Source: an uncultured Bryobacterales bacterium | GTDB taxonomy: Bacteria > Acidobacteriota > Terriglobia > Bryobacterales > UBA6623 | NCBI GenBank assembly: GCA_951813605.1 | Contig: OX638379.1 | Location: forward strand, 6,088,062 to 6,152,061 | Direction of reading: 5' to 3' | DNA: 64,000 nucleotides | Shown: in pieces, positions 54,544 to 63,299 of the stretch | Layout of the letters: each line of letters starts with the position of its first letter | How positions within the stretch are numbered: the stretch's first letter is position 1 | Translations under genes and position numbers: made by a program | The notes under the pieces: model-generated | Database searches by the model: none | Told to the model about the DNA's origin: nothing | Seen by the model: only the letters and a program-made list of their open reading frames with translations

Positions 54544-55456
54544 GCAGCCTCTATCAGTCGATTATCTCCCAGCGTATGGAATCGGGAGAGAAGTGGAGCG
54601 CCCGGGCCTCAGTGCCGCAGTTTGACGGGGGCGGATCGGCTTGCGAACTCCCCAAGCGAGCCATTGGCGGCGCCCTCGGGCGCCTGACGATAGAATCTCC
54701 GCCGGCCCACGGAAAGCGAACGCGCGTCTGGCCGGTCGTCAGGGTTGCGTGTGCCCAATGGCGTTGACGGTATCGCAAAGCGCTGCTGACCAGTGGCGCC
54801 GGGCATTCGCATCAAACCGGCCGTGTGCGAGCATTGCTTCGCTCGATTGAGCAACGGTTCGCAGTGTAGGCGGTGAACGGCAATCGCCCGGGAAACCGCC
54901 GATTGGCTGCTATTGGGCCCCGTTCATGAGGCCTTTTTCGGCCCGGTCGCCATCGGAGCAGGAACCGCCGATCCGGCGCTACAAATCGAGGCCGCGCGAT
55001 TGGAAGTCGAGTCGCGCGGCGCAACGGGCGCACGACGGACACGCACGAATCCAGCGATTGCCTGCTTCCGGACTAACGACGGCCAAGGTTGCGGCTGGAA
55101 GATGGAAGTTGGACGGGGTGCGCAATGAAGGGCGCTTAGATCCACTCCCGCGGCTGAGGTCACTCAGAGCTGCAAATGGCAGAGCCCCGGCCCAGGGAGT
55201 GCCAAGCACCCGTCAGGCGCCGGCCTAGAACCGAACGGCGGGAAGCCGGGGAGGGTATTCGCTCGGCCCGTCGCATACCGTCCTAGTCATTGACAAAGCC
55301 CCCGAGAGTCGCGCATTGGCTCGAAGGGCCCCTCGGTAGGACGTCCCGCCCCCCACGGGCGATTTGTCCGGCACGCTCGGCCCCAAAGCCCCGCCCAAGC
55401 AAACTGCCTCCGAGAATTCGTCCATGCCGACTTGTCCCGACGACTGCCGAGCAACC
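54544..55456. other. Gene-poor stretch between gpmI and the sugar isomerase
   Basis: About 910 bp contain only short arginine- and proline-rich frames on both strands with no domain motifs. The gpmI promoter should lie at its left end, but no clear box pair is visible. No insertion-sequence remnant was recognised. Confidence 0.5.
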
Positions 55457-56473
55457 TCACGCGCTCTTGCGTAGAATCCGGTCAAGCGCGTCCGAAGTCT
55501 GGTAAATCAGAGCCTCCGGATAGTGCTCAAACGGGTGGAAGTACTCGAATGTCAGATAGCCCTCGTATCCGACAGCCTCCAATTCGCCAACCACCGCCGG
55601 CCAGTTCGTGGTCCCGTCGAGCAATGTGCGAAACGTATTGAGGTTGAACTCCTGGGTGCGCTTGTCCCACTCCTTCAGGTGGACGTTCTTGATCCGCTTC
55701 CCGAGAATCGGGATCCAGTGCTCTGGGAACTGGTACTGCATGATGTTGCCAGTGTCGAAGTGCACCTTGACGGAATCGCTCTCGAAGCCGTCGACGAACG
55801 CCGCCATCTCCTGTGGGCTGAATAGGAATCCATTGGCGAAGATGTTCTCGATATTGATCGTCACGCCGGCGCGCTGGGCACGAGGGATCAGGGCCTGCAC
55901 CGCTTCCCTGGCCAAGCGTTCGCAGACATCGTTCGGCACGGGGATGGGATCTTCCAGCCACGGAGCGTAGACCGCGCCGGGGACGACAAGCAGGTTTTCG
56001 GTTCCGAGCAGCGCGGCCGCCTCGGCCATGCGCCCTGCAAGCTCGATTCCCTTGGCCCGGCGCTGCGGATCGGGATGGGTCATCGAGTAGGGCCAGAACA
56101 GGAACGAGCAGACCCCGCTAATCGCGATCCCGGCTTCGTCGGCCATCCGCTTGACTGCGCGGATCTCATCGTCCGTGGACTCGGCGGAGAATTCCCCCTC
56201 CAAGTCGAAGTTCGGCTCCACTGCGTCGAATCCGGCGTCCCGCGCGATTTGGAAGCATTCTTTCAGGGACCACTTGTCCGGATAAGGGAAAGCCCACAAG
56301 TTGATCGATTTCTTCATCCCGCGCACCGGTGGCGAATTCGTGGGCGCCTGAGCCGCCACGGCGGCCGCGGCGCCTAATCCATGGCGCGCCATGAATGCCG
56401 ATCCAAAGAAGGCAGAAATGGAGAGCAGCTCCCGTCGATCGGGCTCGCTGCCGCTTGTCGTCTGATTGGGCAT
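55457..56473 (-). CDS. Secreted sugar phosphate isomerase/epimerase (xylose isomerase-like TIM barrel)
   Basis: The 338-aa protein starts at ATG 56473, with AAGAGGAC upstream. Residues 12-42 are a Tat signal (DRRELLSISAFFGSAFM, then AAAAVAAQ). The TIM barrel contains CFQIARDAGFDAVEPNFDLE, INIENIFANGFLFSPQEMAA and VHFDTGNIMQY, with metal ligands Glu, Asp and His as in AP endonuclease-2/xylose isomerase-like enzymes, and ends YLTFEYFHPFEHYP. It follows the sulfatase gene by 40 bp in the same operon, so it may act on released sugars outside the cytoplasm. The substrate is unknown. Confidence 0.85.
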   Translation of the reverse strand: MPNQTTSGSEPDRRELLSISAFFGSAFMARHGLGAAAAVAAQAPTNSPPVRGMKKSINLWAFPYPDKWSLKECFQIARDAGFDAVEPNFDLEGEFSAESTDDEIRAVKRMADEAGIAISGVCSFLFWPYSMTHPDPQRRAKGIELAGRMAEAAALLGTENLLVVPGAVYAPWLEDPIPVPNDVCERLAREAVQALIPRAQRAGVTINIENIFANGFLFSPQEMAAFVDGFESDSVKVHFDTGNIMQYQFPEHWIPILGKRIKNVHLKEWDKRTQEFNLNTFRTLLDGTTNWPAVVGELEAVGYEGYLTFEYFHPFEHYPEALIYQTSDALDRILRKSA

Positions 56474-56513
56474 GGCGTCCTCTTGCTGGAATCGGCGCTG
56501 CGGCGGGTGCGAT

Positions 56514-57911
56514 TCAGCGCCGGGGTTGCGCGAGCCGGTCTCCGACTGTGCGCATTCTGGCGACGAGCCTCTCCCCAAGCCTCTCGATCGCCGCCCGCGA
56601 TTTCGGGTGATGGATAAGGTTCGTTGTCTCCTCGGGATCCGCCCCGAGATCGTAGAATTCGTTTCGCTCCGGATTCAGAAAGTCGCGGACCAACTTCCAG
56701 CGCGGGGTCCGTAGCATTCTCATGTGCGTCCGCGACTGGTGATGCGTTGAGTACTCCCCGTACAGCTCGCTGTCCCACCGGTCCGCCAACCCGAGCAACA
56801 AAGGTAGCAAGTCGCGCCCTCGAAGCACCGCGCCGGCCGGGACCTCTGCCCCGGCGATCGCGGCGAGGGTCGGGAGCCAGTCGAGGTTCGAGATGGTCTC
56901 GTGAATCACTGTGCCGGCTTCGATCTTGCCGGGCCAAACCACGGCAGTCGGAACGCGAATGGACCGGTCCCACATGTTTGGTCGTTGGCCTGCCGGGATG
57001 TTGGCTGTCGCCGGAGGGCTTCGAACGAGCACATAGTGGCCGTTGCCTTTGTGCCAGACGCCGCTGTGACCCATGTTGTACCCGTGATCGCTTGTGAAGA
57101 CGATTACCGTGTTCCCAGTCAATCCCAGTTCGCCCAGCTTGGCTACGAGTCTTCCGAGATTTCGATCTACGCTCTTGGTGCTGGCTAGGTACTCGCGAGT
57201 CATCCTTCGCACGCGATCAAGATCCAGATAAGGAAATTCTGGGTTCGGAATGATCGGATTGAGCCCGTCGAACGGCTCCCAGTCTTCCGGCGCCACCGGC
57301 AGCCAGCGAGTGTGCGGGGCGCGATAGTGCAGCGAGAGAACGAACGGCCCGTCCCTCTCCCGCTCTAGGAAGGCTATCGCCTCGGACGTAAGGATATCGG
57401 CCGTCAAGCCGTGGAATTGCCGCTCCTCACCGCCCTTCTCCAAGATCGGGTCGGACGTCTTGGTGCCCCCGCCTCGAAAGCCCGTGAAGAATCCGTAGCC
57501 GTGCCGGGTCGGGTGGTGTTCGTCAAGCAGTCCGAGATGCCACTTGCCCACGAGCCCGGTAGTGTAGCCTGCGGCCTCGAGAAGCTCCGGCCAGGTGAGG
57601 GCTTCGGAGCCAAGGCCGTGGAAGGGTTCGCGCTTCGGATTGAGCCAATCGGTGAGACCAAGCTCGCTGCCGTACCTGCTGGTGATCAGACTGGTTCGGG
57701 AGGGCGTGCAAACCGGAGTGACAGTGAAGGAGTTGGGAAGGTAGGCCCCGCGCCGGAATAGCTTGTCCATGTTGGGCGTCGAGGCGTGGGGATGGCCCGA
57801 CAGCCCAAGAGCCCAACCCGCCTGGTCGTCCGTGTAGATGAAAAGGATATTCGGCTTGTCCGCGGCGTGCAAGCCGGCCGCGAGGGAGAGAAGAACGAGC
57901 AGGCAGAGCAC
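56514..57911 (-). CDS. Secreted sulfatase (formylglycine type)
   Basis: The 465-aa protein begins at GTG 57911 with a Sec signal (LCLLVLLSLAAGLHAA, residues 2-17). NILFIYTDDQAG starts the alkaline-phosphatase fold with metal-binding Asp residues. The catalytic Cys68 lies in CTPSR, the C-x-P-S-R formylglycine signature, so it needs a sulfatase-maturing enzyme; the radical SAM gene at 24.6 kb is not obviously that. GKWHLG near residue 122 and VFTSDHGYNMGHSG near 280 are further hallmarks. It would remove sulfate from sulfated glycans or sterols. The sugar isomerase gene follows in the operon. Confidence 0.92.
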   Translation of the reverse strand: MLCLLVLLSLAAGLHAADKPNILFIYTDDQAGWALGLSGHPHASTPNMDKLFRRGAYLPNSFTVTPVCTPSRTSLITSRYGSELGLTDWLNPKREPFHGLGSEALTWPELLEAAGYTTGLVGKWHLGLLDEHHPTRHGYGFFTGFRGGGTKTSDPILEKGGEERQFHGLTADILTSEAIAFLERERDGPFVLSLHYRAPHTRWLPVAPEDWEPFDGLNPIIPNPEFPYLDLDRVRRMTREYLASTKSVDRNLGRLVAKLGELGLTGNTVIVFTSDHGYNMGHSGVWHKGNGHYVLVRSPPATANIPAGQRPNMWDRSIRVPTAVVWPGKIEAGTVIHETISNLDWLPTLAAIAGAEVPAGAVLRGRDLLPLLLGLADRWDSELYGEYSTHHQSRTHMRMLRTPRWKLVRDFLNPERNEFYDLGADPEETTNLIHHPKSRAAIERLGERLVARMRTVGDRLAQPRR

Positions 57912-57979
57912 GGCAGCTAGTGTAGCCCGCCAACCGGCGGCGGAACAGAATCGGATCTCGCAGCGGGTCCAATTGGGCT

Positions 57980-58396
57980 ATGATGCGTTGCATGAGACGT
58001 TTCCTGATCCAATCGGCAACCCTCCTAGTTGTTGTGGCTTTGATTCCGGCAGCGGCGCAGGCAGGCGAAAAGGCCCTTATGCACTGCTTCGCATTCACGG
58101 AGATCGAAGAGGCCACGGAGGATGACTGGAAGGCCTTCATGACTGCGACCAACGAGTTGCCTGGAAAGATCGAAGGGCTGGAAAAGGTCTGGGTAGGCAA
58201 GCTGCGCCGACCGCTGCGCCAATTCGGGCGCAACCAAGACGAGGCTAGGCTGCGGCAGTGGGGAGTTTGCATGGAGATGGCCGACGAGGAGGCACTCGCG
58301 GTCTACGCGAACCACGAGGCCCACACGGCTTGGGTCAAGGTCTACGAGCAAGTCCGCGTTCCCGGTACCACCACGTTCGACATTCTCGGCCAGTAA
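57980..58396 (+). CDS. Secreted Dabb-like alpha/beta-barrel protein
   Basis: The 138-aa protein has a Sec signal (FLIQSATLLVVVALIPAAAQ, residues about 8-27) and a domain whose motifs KALMHCFAFTEIEEATEDDW and YANHEAHTAWVKVYEQVR resemble the stress-responsive Dabb domain (dimeric alpha-beta barrel). Starts at 57980, 57983 and 57992 are equally possible. It diverges from the sulfatase (68 bp apart) and precedes a metallophosphoesterase by 16 bp. Some relatives are annotated as heme-binding or unknown; no function is claimed here. Confidence 0.7.
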   Translation: MMRCMRRFLIQSATLLVVVALIPAAAQAGEKALMHCFAFTEIEEATEDDWKAFMTATNELPGKIEGLEKVWVGKLRRPLRQFGRNQDEARLRQWGVCMEMADEEALAVYANHEAHTAWVKVYEQVRVPGTTTFDILGQ

Positions 58397-58412
58397 GCGA
58401 CTCGCCGCAGCT

Positions 58413-59243
58413 GTGATTCTCGATGCGGGCTCGCCGCCGCAGGTACACGAGTTCGCTTCGGGATTGATTTACTCCTGCTCTCTCCCTCCGGTCGAGCAGT
58501 CCAGGTGGGCGTGGTTAGCTGACACGCATATTTGCAGCAACTTGGAAGCCGAGCGGGACGGGTGGCGGCCCGCCCGGCAACTCGGTCAAATCGCGCGCAG
58601 AATCTCCGCTGCGCGCTTTCACGGGCTGCTGATCAACGGGGATATAGCGTGGCAGGCAGGAACGATCGAAGATTACCGACGTTTCCGAGCACTCATGCGC
58701 CCTGCAGCGGGCCTGCCCATGGTTCTCGGTGTGGGCAACCACGATCGTCGCGGCCATATGCTGGCTGTCCTGGCCGAGCGATCCGGTTCGGAGCCGTCCT
58801 GGCTAGCCGCGGTAGTCGAGCAGCCACCGATCCGCTTTGTGGTTCTGGACTCCCAAATCAATCCGGATTCGGTGGGGGGCGAAGTCGGGAGCGAACAACT
58901 CGCCTGGCTGCAAACGGTGGTTGCGAGTTCTCCGTACCTGCGAACGATCCTCTTCGTTCATCATCCGGGCAGGTCGATCAGCGAGGGTTGCCGGGACTTC
59001 GACGACGTGGCCCGGCTCGCGAGGAGCCGAGCGAGCGTCCAAGCGGTTGTCACCGGCCACGATCACACCTTCTCCGTAGACCGGTCCGGGAGCGTGCATC
59101 TGATCGGCCTGCCGTCGTCCGCGTTTCCGTTCATCGCAGGGACCGATTGCGGTTGGGTCGAAGCCGTGCTTTCCGAATACGGACTGCGCCTGAGCTTTCA
59201 TGGAACCGGAGGTTCCAGCGAACATCGCCTCAAGTGGCGATAA
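58413..59243 (+). CDS. Calcineurin-like metallophosphoesterase
   Basis: The 276-aa protein carries the five metallophosphoesterase motifs: LADTHI (about residue 35), INGDIAW (74), GVGNHDRR (105), LFVHHPGRS (182) and VVTGHDHTFS (212). No signal peptide is present. It starts at GTG 58413, 16 bp after the Dabb gene. The motif order fits the CpdA/Icc-like subfamily that includes cyclic-nucleotide phosphodiesterases and other phosphoesterases. Substrate is unknown. Confidence 0.88.
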   Translation: MILDAGSPPQVHEFASGLIYSCSLPPVEQSRWAWLADTHICSNLEAERDGWRPARQLGQIARRISAARFHGLLINGDIAWQAGTIEDYRRFRALMRPAAGLPMVLGVGNHDRRGHMLAVLAERSGSEPSWLAAVVEQPPIRFVVLDSQINPDSVGGEVGSEQLAWLQTVVASSPYLRTILFVHHPGRSISEGCRDFDDVARLARSRASVQAVVTGHDHTFSVDRSGSVHLIGLPSSAFPFIAGTDCGWVEAVLSEYGLRLSFHGTGGSSEHRLKWR

Positions 59244-59255
59244 GCGCCGCTTGGC

Positions 59256-59285
59256 TTGATTCTGGAAGTGAGTTCCGCCTATGAT
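59256..59285 (+). promoter_or_regulatory. Probable sigma70-type promoter of the tetratricopeptide-type gene
   Basis: A -35 box TTGATT at 59256-59261 and a -10 box TATGAT at 59280-59285 are 18 bp apart. The predicted start of transcription is about 59291, giving a short leader with AGGAG before ATG 59308. This is the best promoter-like pair in the window. Confidence 0.55.
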
Positions 59286-59307
59286 AATGCTTCATAGGAG
59301 ACCTGTA

Positions 59308-60453
59308 ATGAAACATTTGTTCGCCCTCGCGCTTGCCGTCCTGGTTTGCTCGTCCACGGCTTTCGGCCAAGCAGCGCTTGAAATTCGTGACGTTGAGATC
59401 GACTCCCAGTCGCCGGAGGGTGCAGTGCTAACCCAAGCGGGCATTGCCGAGGAGGCGGGGGAACGGATCGCCATCTTGGAGGGGTTCCTGAACGACTTCC
59501 CAGAGAGCACCTACCTCGGCTACGTGCTCTTGCAGCTACAAAGCCTGTACACCCAGCAGCAGAATTGGAGCCAAGCGGCTGCCGCGGGGGAGCGGCTGCT
59601 CCAGTACGTTCCGACGGATCTAGAGGTCCGGCACAATCACAATCAGGCGCTGCTGAATTCGCAGCAGTGGCCCGCCCTGCGGCAATCCCTCGCCGCAACC
59701 AAGCCTCTAGCCGACGAGGAAGCCGCCGCGCCGCCCCCGGATGATCCAACCGAGGACGAGGAAATGATCTACGAAAGCGGTATCGACTACGCCAAAGGGG
59801 TCATCCAGTACACCGAGTGGGCAATAAACGTAGGAATTTCCCAGAGCCCGCCCGCCGAGCAAGTCGGATTCATGGACACGCTCAAGGAAGTCTACCCGGA
59901 AAGCCAGTACTTGGCGGGCATCGACCAAAAGTACGTGATCGCCTACCAGCAGGCGGGGGATATCGCCGGTATGATCGGGGCGATGGAACGGGCTCTCGCG
60001 AACGAGCCCGGCAACGAGCAATTTATCTACACTCTGGCCGAGTATGCGCTAAGCCAGCAGGACCAAGAAACGGCTAATGCCCGCTCCGAGCAACTCATCA
60101 AGCTGATGGAGGAAAAGCCGGCGCCGGAGGGCACCAGCGGAGAGGAGTGGGAGGCAACCAAGAAGAAATTCACTGCGCTCGGCCACTACGTGATGGGAAC
60201 CGGTCACTTTCAGAAAGGCGCTTGGCGCACTTCGCGCCGGCACCTCCTGCAAACAGTCGACTCGATCAAGGCCGAAGGCGGCGAGCGCTACGGCGTCCTT
60301 TCGTACATGCTCGGATTCTGCTACGTGAAACTGGACATCGCGGGCGACAACATCCGCCAGGCGACGCATTGGATGACCGAGGCGTCAAGGGTCCCCAACC
60401 CGATGCAAGCGCAAGCCGCGCAAACGTTGGAAGCGATCAAGGCTGCCGAGTAG
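59308..60453 (+). CDS. Secreted tetratricopeptide-like repeat protein
   Basis: The 381-aa protein starts at ATG 59308 with AGGAG 8 bases upstream. Residues 1-21 are a Sec signal (LFALALAVLVCSSTAFGQ). The mature chain is helical with repeat-like segments such as STYLGYVLLQLQSLYTQQQN, WSQAAAAGERLLQYVPTD, AMERALANEPGNEQFIYTLA and EYALSQQDQETANARSEQLI, consistent with TPR or similar solenoid folds. YGVLSYMLGFCYVKLDIAGD near residue 330 continues the pattern. It probably serves as a periplasmic scaffold. The 3' end overlaps the APH-type gene by 17 bp. Confidence 0.75.
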   Translation: MKHLFALALAVLVCSSTAFGQAALEIRDVEIDSQSPEGAVLTQAGIAEEAGERIAILEGFLNDFPESTYLGYVLLQLQSLYTQQQNWSQAAAAGERLLQYVPTDLEVRHNHNQALLNSQQWPALRQSLAATKPLADEEAAAPPPDDPTEDEEMIYESGIDYAKGVIQYTEWAINVGISQSPPAEQVGFMDTLKEVYPESQYLAGIDQKYVIAYQQAGDIAGMIGAMERALANEPGNEQFIYTLAEYALSQQDQETANARSEQLIKLMEEKPAPEGTSGEEWEATKKKFTALGHYVMGTGHFQKGAWRTSRRHLLQTVDSIKAEGGERYGVLSYMLGFCYVKLDIAGDNIRQATHWMTEASRVPNPMQAQAAQTLEAIKAAE

Positions 60454-61474
60454 GCAGCCGAGGGGGTGCTGGGAGCGCGGCCCTCGCGCTCTGCAGCAGT
60501 TCGTCGATCTTGCACGGCGCCTTATCGATCAACTGCAGCGCCAGCTGCCGTGCAGCGTCTCGCACGGTTTCTGACCGGAGGTATTCCGCAGGCGACTTCC
60601 CGTCAATGCGCGCTAGAAGCAGAAACGCCAGGTGCCGCGCCGTCGCAGCTTCGTACCAATCAAGTGCATCCGGCGGCAGCATGCCCAGAGTCCACGCGAA
60701 GGCGGTCCGCGCCAGCCGCAAGTAGCCGTCCGCCAGTTCAGGTCTGTGGAAGGACTTCAGAATCAGATGGTTGAGCATGAACGCGGCGTCGTAGCTCGGA
60801 TCGCCGAAATGCGCGCATTCAAAGTCAATGCACACTAGCCCCCGAGACCCGACAAGCAGGTTCTTCGGGCTCCAGTCCCCATGCACAATGGCGACACGCC
60901 GCCTGGAAGACTCCCCGATCCAGTCCGCTAACTGGCCCGAGACGCTCGGGTGGCGCGTCGCCACCGTCCTATAGTAGGGGTCCGTCCGCAGCTGGTCGAA
61001 CGCCGTCGCGTCGGCGAAGCGCTCGCGGAATTCGGGCCGGTGCCACGTGCCTCGCGTCATCAGGCCCAGCGTCGCGCCCGCCAGCCGGGCCGTCGCGGCG
61101 CTCAGCTCTCCTGCAAGCAGTCGCGACTTCCAATCCGCACTCCCGGTGGGCGCGGCCTGCATCGCGTAGAGGAAACGGCCCTCGTCGAGGAAGAGCAGGT
61201 CGGGAATGCGCCCTGCGGGCAGGATCGATGCCACGGCCCGCATGACCTCCCACTCGCGCACGATGCGCGAACGGTCCGCAAGCCACTCGTCTCGCACCCG
61301 CAGCCGCGAGAGCGACTGCTTCAGCACGATGCGTCGCTGGCCATCCTCCACCAGTACGACCGTGTTCGACACGCCGCCGGCAAGGACGCGCGCGACCGCT
61401 TCGCGCGAAAGCTCCTCTCGCCCTGAGAGCAGGCGCAGAGCTCCGCCGGCGCTCAGCTCGTTCCTGCGGCTCAT
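60437..61474 (-). CDS. APH-fold kinase (phosphotransferase) coupled to mlaD
   Basis: The 345-aa protein shares its ATG with the mlaD stop (TGATG at 61472-61476). It has the Brenner motif HGDWSPKN at residues 198-205 and the metal-binding CIDFECAHFGDPSYDAAFML (about 215-234), as in aminoglycoside, choline and lipopolysaccharide-type kinases. The Gly-rich loop GGVSNTVVLVED (about 33-44) and the Lys in RIVLKQSL bind ATP. No resistance claim is made: coupling to an Mla lipid transport operon suggests a lipid or envelope substrate. Confidence 0.85.
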   Translation of the reverse strand: MSRRNELSAGGALRLLSGREELSREAVARVLAGGVSNTVVLVEDGQRRIVLKQSLSRLRVRDEWLADRSRIVREWEVMRAVASILPAGRIPDLLFLDEGRFLYAMQAAPTGSADWKSRLLAGELSAATARLAGATLGLMTRGTWHRPEFRERFADATAFDQLRTDPYYRTVATRHPSVSGQLADWIGESSRRRVAIVHGDWSPKNLLVGSRGLVCIDFECAHFGDPSYDAAFMLNHLILKSFHRPELADGYLRLARTAFAWTLGMLPPDALDWYEAATARHLAFLLLARIDGKSPAEYLRSETVRDAARQLALQLIDKAPCKIDELLQSARAALPAPPRLPTRQP

Positions 61475-62466
61475 CACTGACGCGGCGCGCCCGCGGCAGC
61501 AGTCGCGGGCACTTGCCGGTCCGGCTTCGGTTTCGCTCGCAACAGCGTCCACGGACGCTGCCGCAATTCGGAGCTCAAGGCAGCGATATCCTCCGAGGCG
61601 CGCCGGAAATTGTCGACGATTTCCGCCACGTTGCCCTCGTTGACCAAGAGCAGTGCCCGGGCGTCCGCCAGCACCAGCCGTGCGTCCACGAGAGTGCCTT
61701 CGAGCTCGCCTAGCCTGTCGACGAGCGGCCCGCGCGTCTCGTCGACGACACGGTTGAGTCCCTCAAGCGTCGAATCCGCACCGCGCGCCACCTGCCGGAA
61801 GTCCTCCGCTAGTCGCTCTAGCTCTTCCAGCGTATCGACCAGCTGCGTCATAACCCGGTCGATCTTCGGCGCCTGCGTTTCGATCAGATTGTTGCTGTTT
61901 TCCAGCATCCGCGCAACGTTCCGCCGATTCTCGTCGCCGCTCAATTCCTGGAGGTTGACCAGCACGGCATGCATGTCGTCACCCACGACCGTCATCTTGT
62001 CGTCGATTCGGGCCATCAGCGCCACCGCGCCGTCGGCCACCTCCGCGACTTTGCGGGTCAGGTCCGAAAAGGTCAGGGTCTCCGCGGAACGCACCGTGCC
62101 GCCGGGCTCGACCCGGGCTGCGGTGATCGAACCGGGCGTCACTTCCAGGTAATTCTGCCCGAGGGCGTTCAGGCTCGCGATGGTCGCCAAGGACTCCTCG
62201 TTGACGGGGACCTCCGCGCGCATCTCGAACAGCACCTCGGTCTTGGTCATGTCCTCTTGCCACGGCCGCACCGCCCGCACGGTTCCGGCCTTGCGCCCGC
62301 CGTAGCGCACCACGCTTCCCGCGTCCAAGCCCCCGACATAGGCGAAATACGTCCTGTAGGCAGCCGCCGATCCCGTCAGCTGCACGTTCGCCACGTAAAG
62401 GAAGGTCGTCACGAACACCGCTAGTGCTATCAAGACCAGAAGGCCGACTTTCGCTTCGTCGCTCAT
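61474..62466 (-). CDS. mlaD: MlaD-like MCE family lipid transport protein
   Basis: The 330-aa protein has one N-terminal membrane helix (VGLLVLIALAVFVTTFLYVA, residues about 7-26) and an MCE domain with GGLDAGSVVRYGGRKAGTVR (about 45-64) and LNALGQNYLEVTPG (about 99-112). The C-terminal 180 residues form a long coiled-coil-like helix (LVDTLEELERLAEDFRQVAR). It belongs to the inner-membrane Mla complex that moves phospholipids between the membranes. The start overlaps the mlaF stop by 4 bp. It is much longer than E. coli MlaD (183 aa). Confidence 0.9.
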   Translation of the reverse strand: MSDEAKVGLLVLIALAVFVTTFLYVANVQLTGSAAAYRTYFAYVGGLDAGSVVRYGGRKAGTVRAVRPWQEDMTKTEVLFEMRAEVPVNEESLATIASLNALGQNYLEVTPGSITAARVEPGGTVRSAETLTFSDLTRKVAEVADGAVALMARIDDKMTVVGDDMHAVLVNLQELSGDENRRNVARMLENSNNLIETQAPKIDRVMTQLVDTLEELERLAEDFRQVARGADSTLEGLNRVVDETRGPLVDRLGELEGTLVDARLVLADARALLLVNEGNVAEIVDNFRRASEDIAALSSELRQRPWTLLRAKPKPDRQVPATAAAGAPRQ

Positions 62467-63299
62467 CCCTCGAACCCCGTGATATATCCCGTGGACCCTT
62501 CGTCAAATCCGTCAGGGATACGCCGCACGAATTGCCGGACGCGCGGGTGCGGGTGAGCGCGGATCTCCGCGACGCTCCCTACCGCCAGAATGCTCCCTTG
62601 GTCGAGCATGCACATCCGATCCGCGATCAGGAAGGCGCTCTGCATCTCGTGCGTGACGACGATCATTGTCATGCGAAATGCCTCCTTGAGGCGCAGGATG
62701 AGCTGGTCGATGCCAGCCGCGATGATCGGGTCCAAGCCTGCCGACGGCTCGTCAAACAACAGGATTTCCGGGTCCAGTGCCAAAGCGCGGGCTAGCGAGG
62801 CGCGCTTGCGCATGCCGCCCGACAGCTGAGCCGGGTACAGGTCCTCGACACCGCTGAGACCGACTTGCTGCAACTTCATGCGCGTCATCAGGCGAATCGT
62901 GCTGTCCGCTAAGTCAGTATGCTCCCGTAGCGGCAGCGCCACGTTCTCGCCCACGGTCATCGAATTGAACATCGCCGCGCTCTGAAACGAAACGCCCATC
63001 AGTCGCCTCACGCGCGCCAGCTCTCGCCGCGATGCTTTGGCGATTTCCACCCCGGCGATCGTGATCGACCCGGCGACCGGCCACGCCAATCCCTCCAGAT
63101 GCCTTAGCAGGGTGCTCTTGCCGCAGCCCGACGGCCCTAGGATGACCATCGTCTCGCCGCGATAAACGTCCAGGTCGATACCGCCGAGAACTTCGTGATC
63201 CCCGTAGCAAACTCGCAGTCCCCGCACTCGCACCAGCGGGCTTGCTGCCGCCACGTGCGGGCGAAAACTTTCCGCCGTCGTTCGGGGCATCTCGCTCAT
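62463..63299 (-). CDS. mlaF: MlaF-like ABC transporter ATPase
   Basis: This 278-aa ATPase starts at ATG 63299, overlapping the mlaE stop (ATGA). The Walker A motif is GPSGCGKST (about residues 55-63), the signature LSGGMRKRASLARAL near 157, and Walker B EILLFDEPSAGLD near 176. MTRMKLQQVGLSGVEDLYPA is typical of the Ttg2A/MlaF branch. It powers phospholipid transport by MlaE. The 12-residue N-terminus before the ATPase fold is longer than in E. coli. Confidence 0.93.
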   Translation of the reverse strand: MSEMPRTTAESFRPHVAAASPLVRVRGLRVCYGDHEVLGGIDLDVYRGETMVILGPSGCGKSTLLRHLEGLAWPVAGSITIAGVEIAKASRRELARVRRLMGVSFQSAAMFNSMTVGENVALPLREHTDLADSTIRLMTRMKLQQVGLSGVEDLYPAQLSGGMRKRASLARALALDPEILLFDEPSAGLDPIIAAGIDQLILRLKEAFRMTMIVVTHEMQSAFLIADRMCMLDQGSILAVGSVAEIRAHPHPRVRQFVRRIPDGFDEGSTGYITGFEG

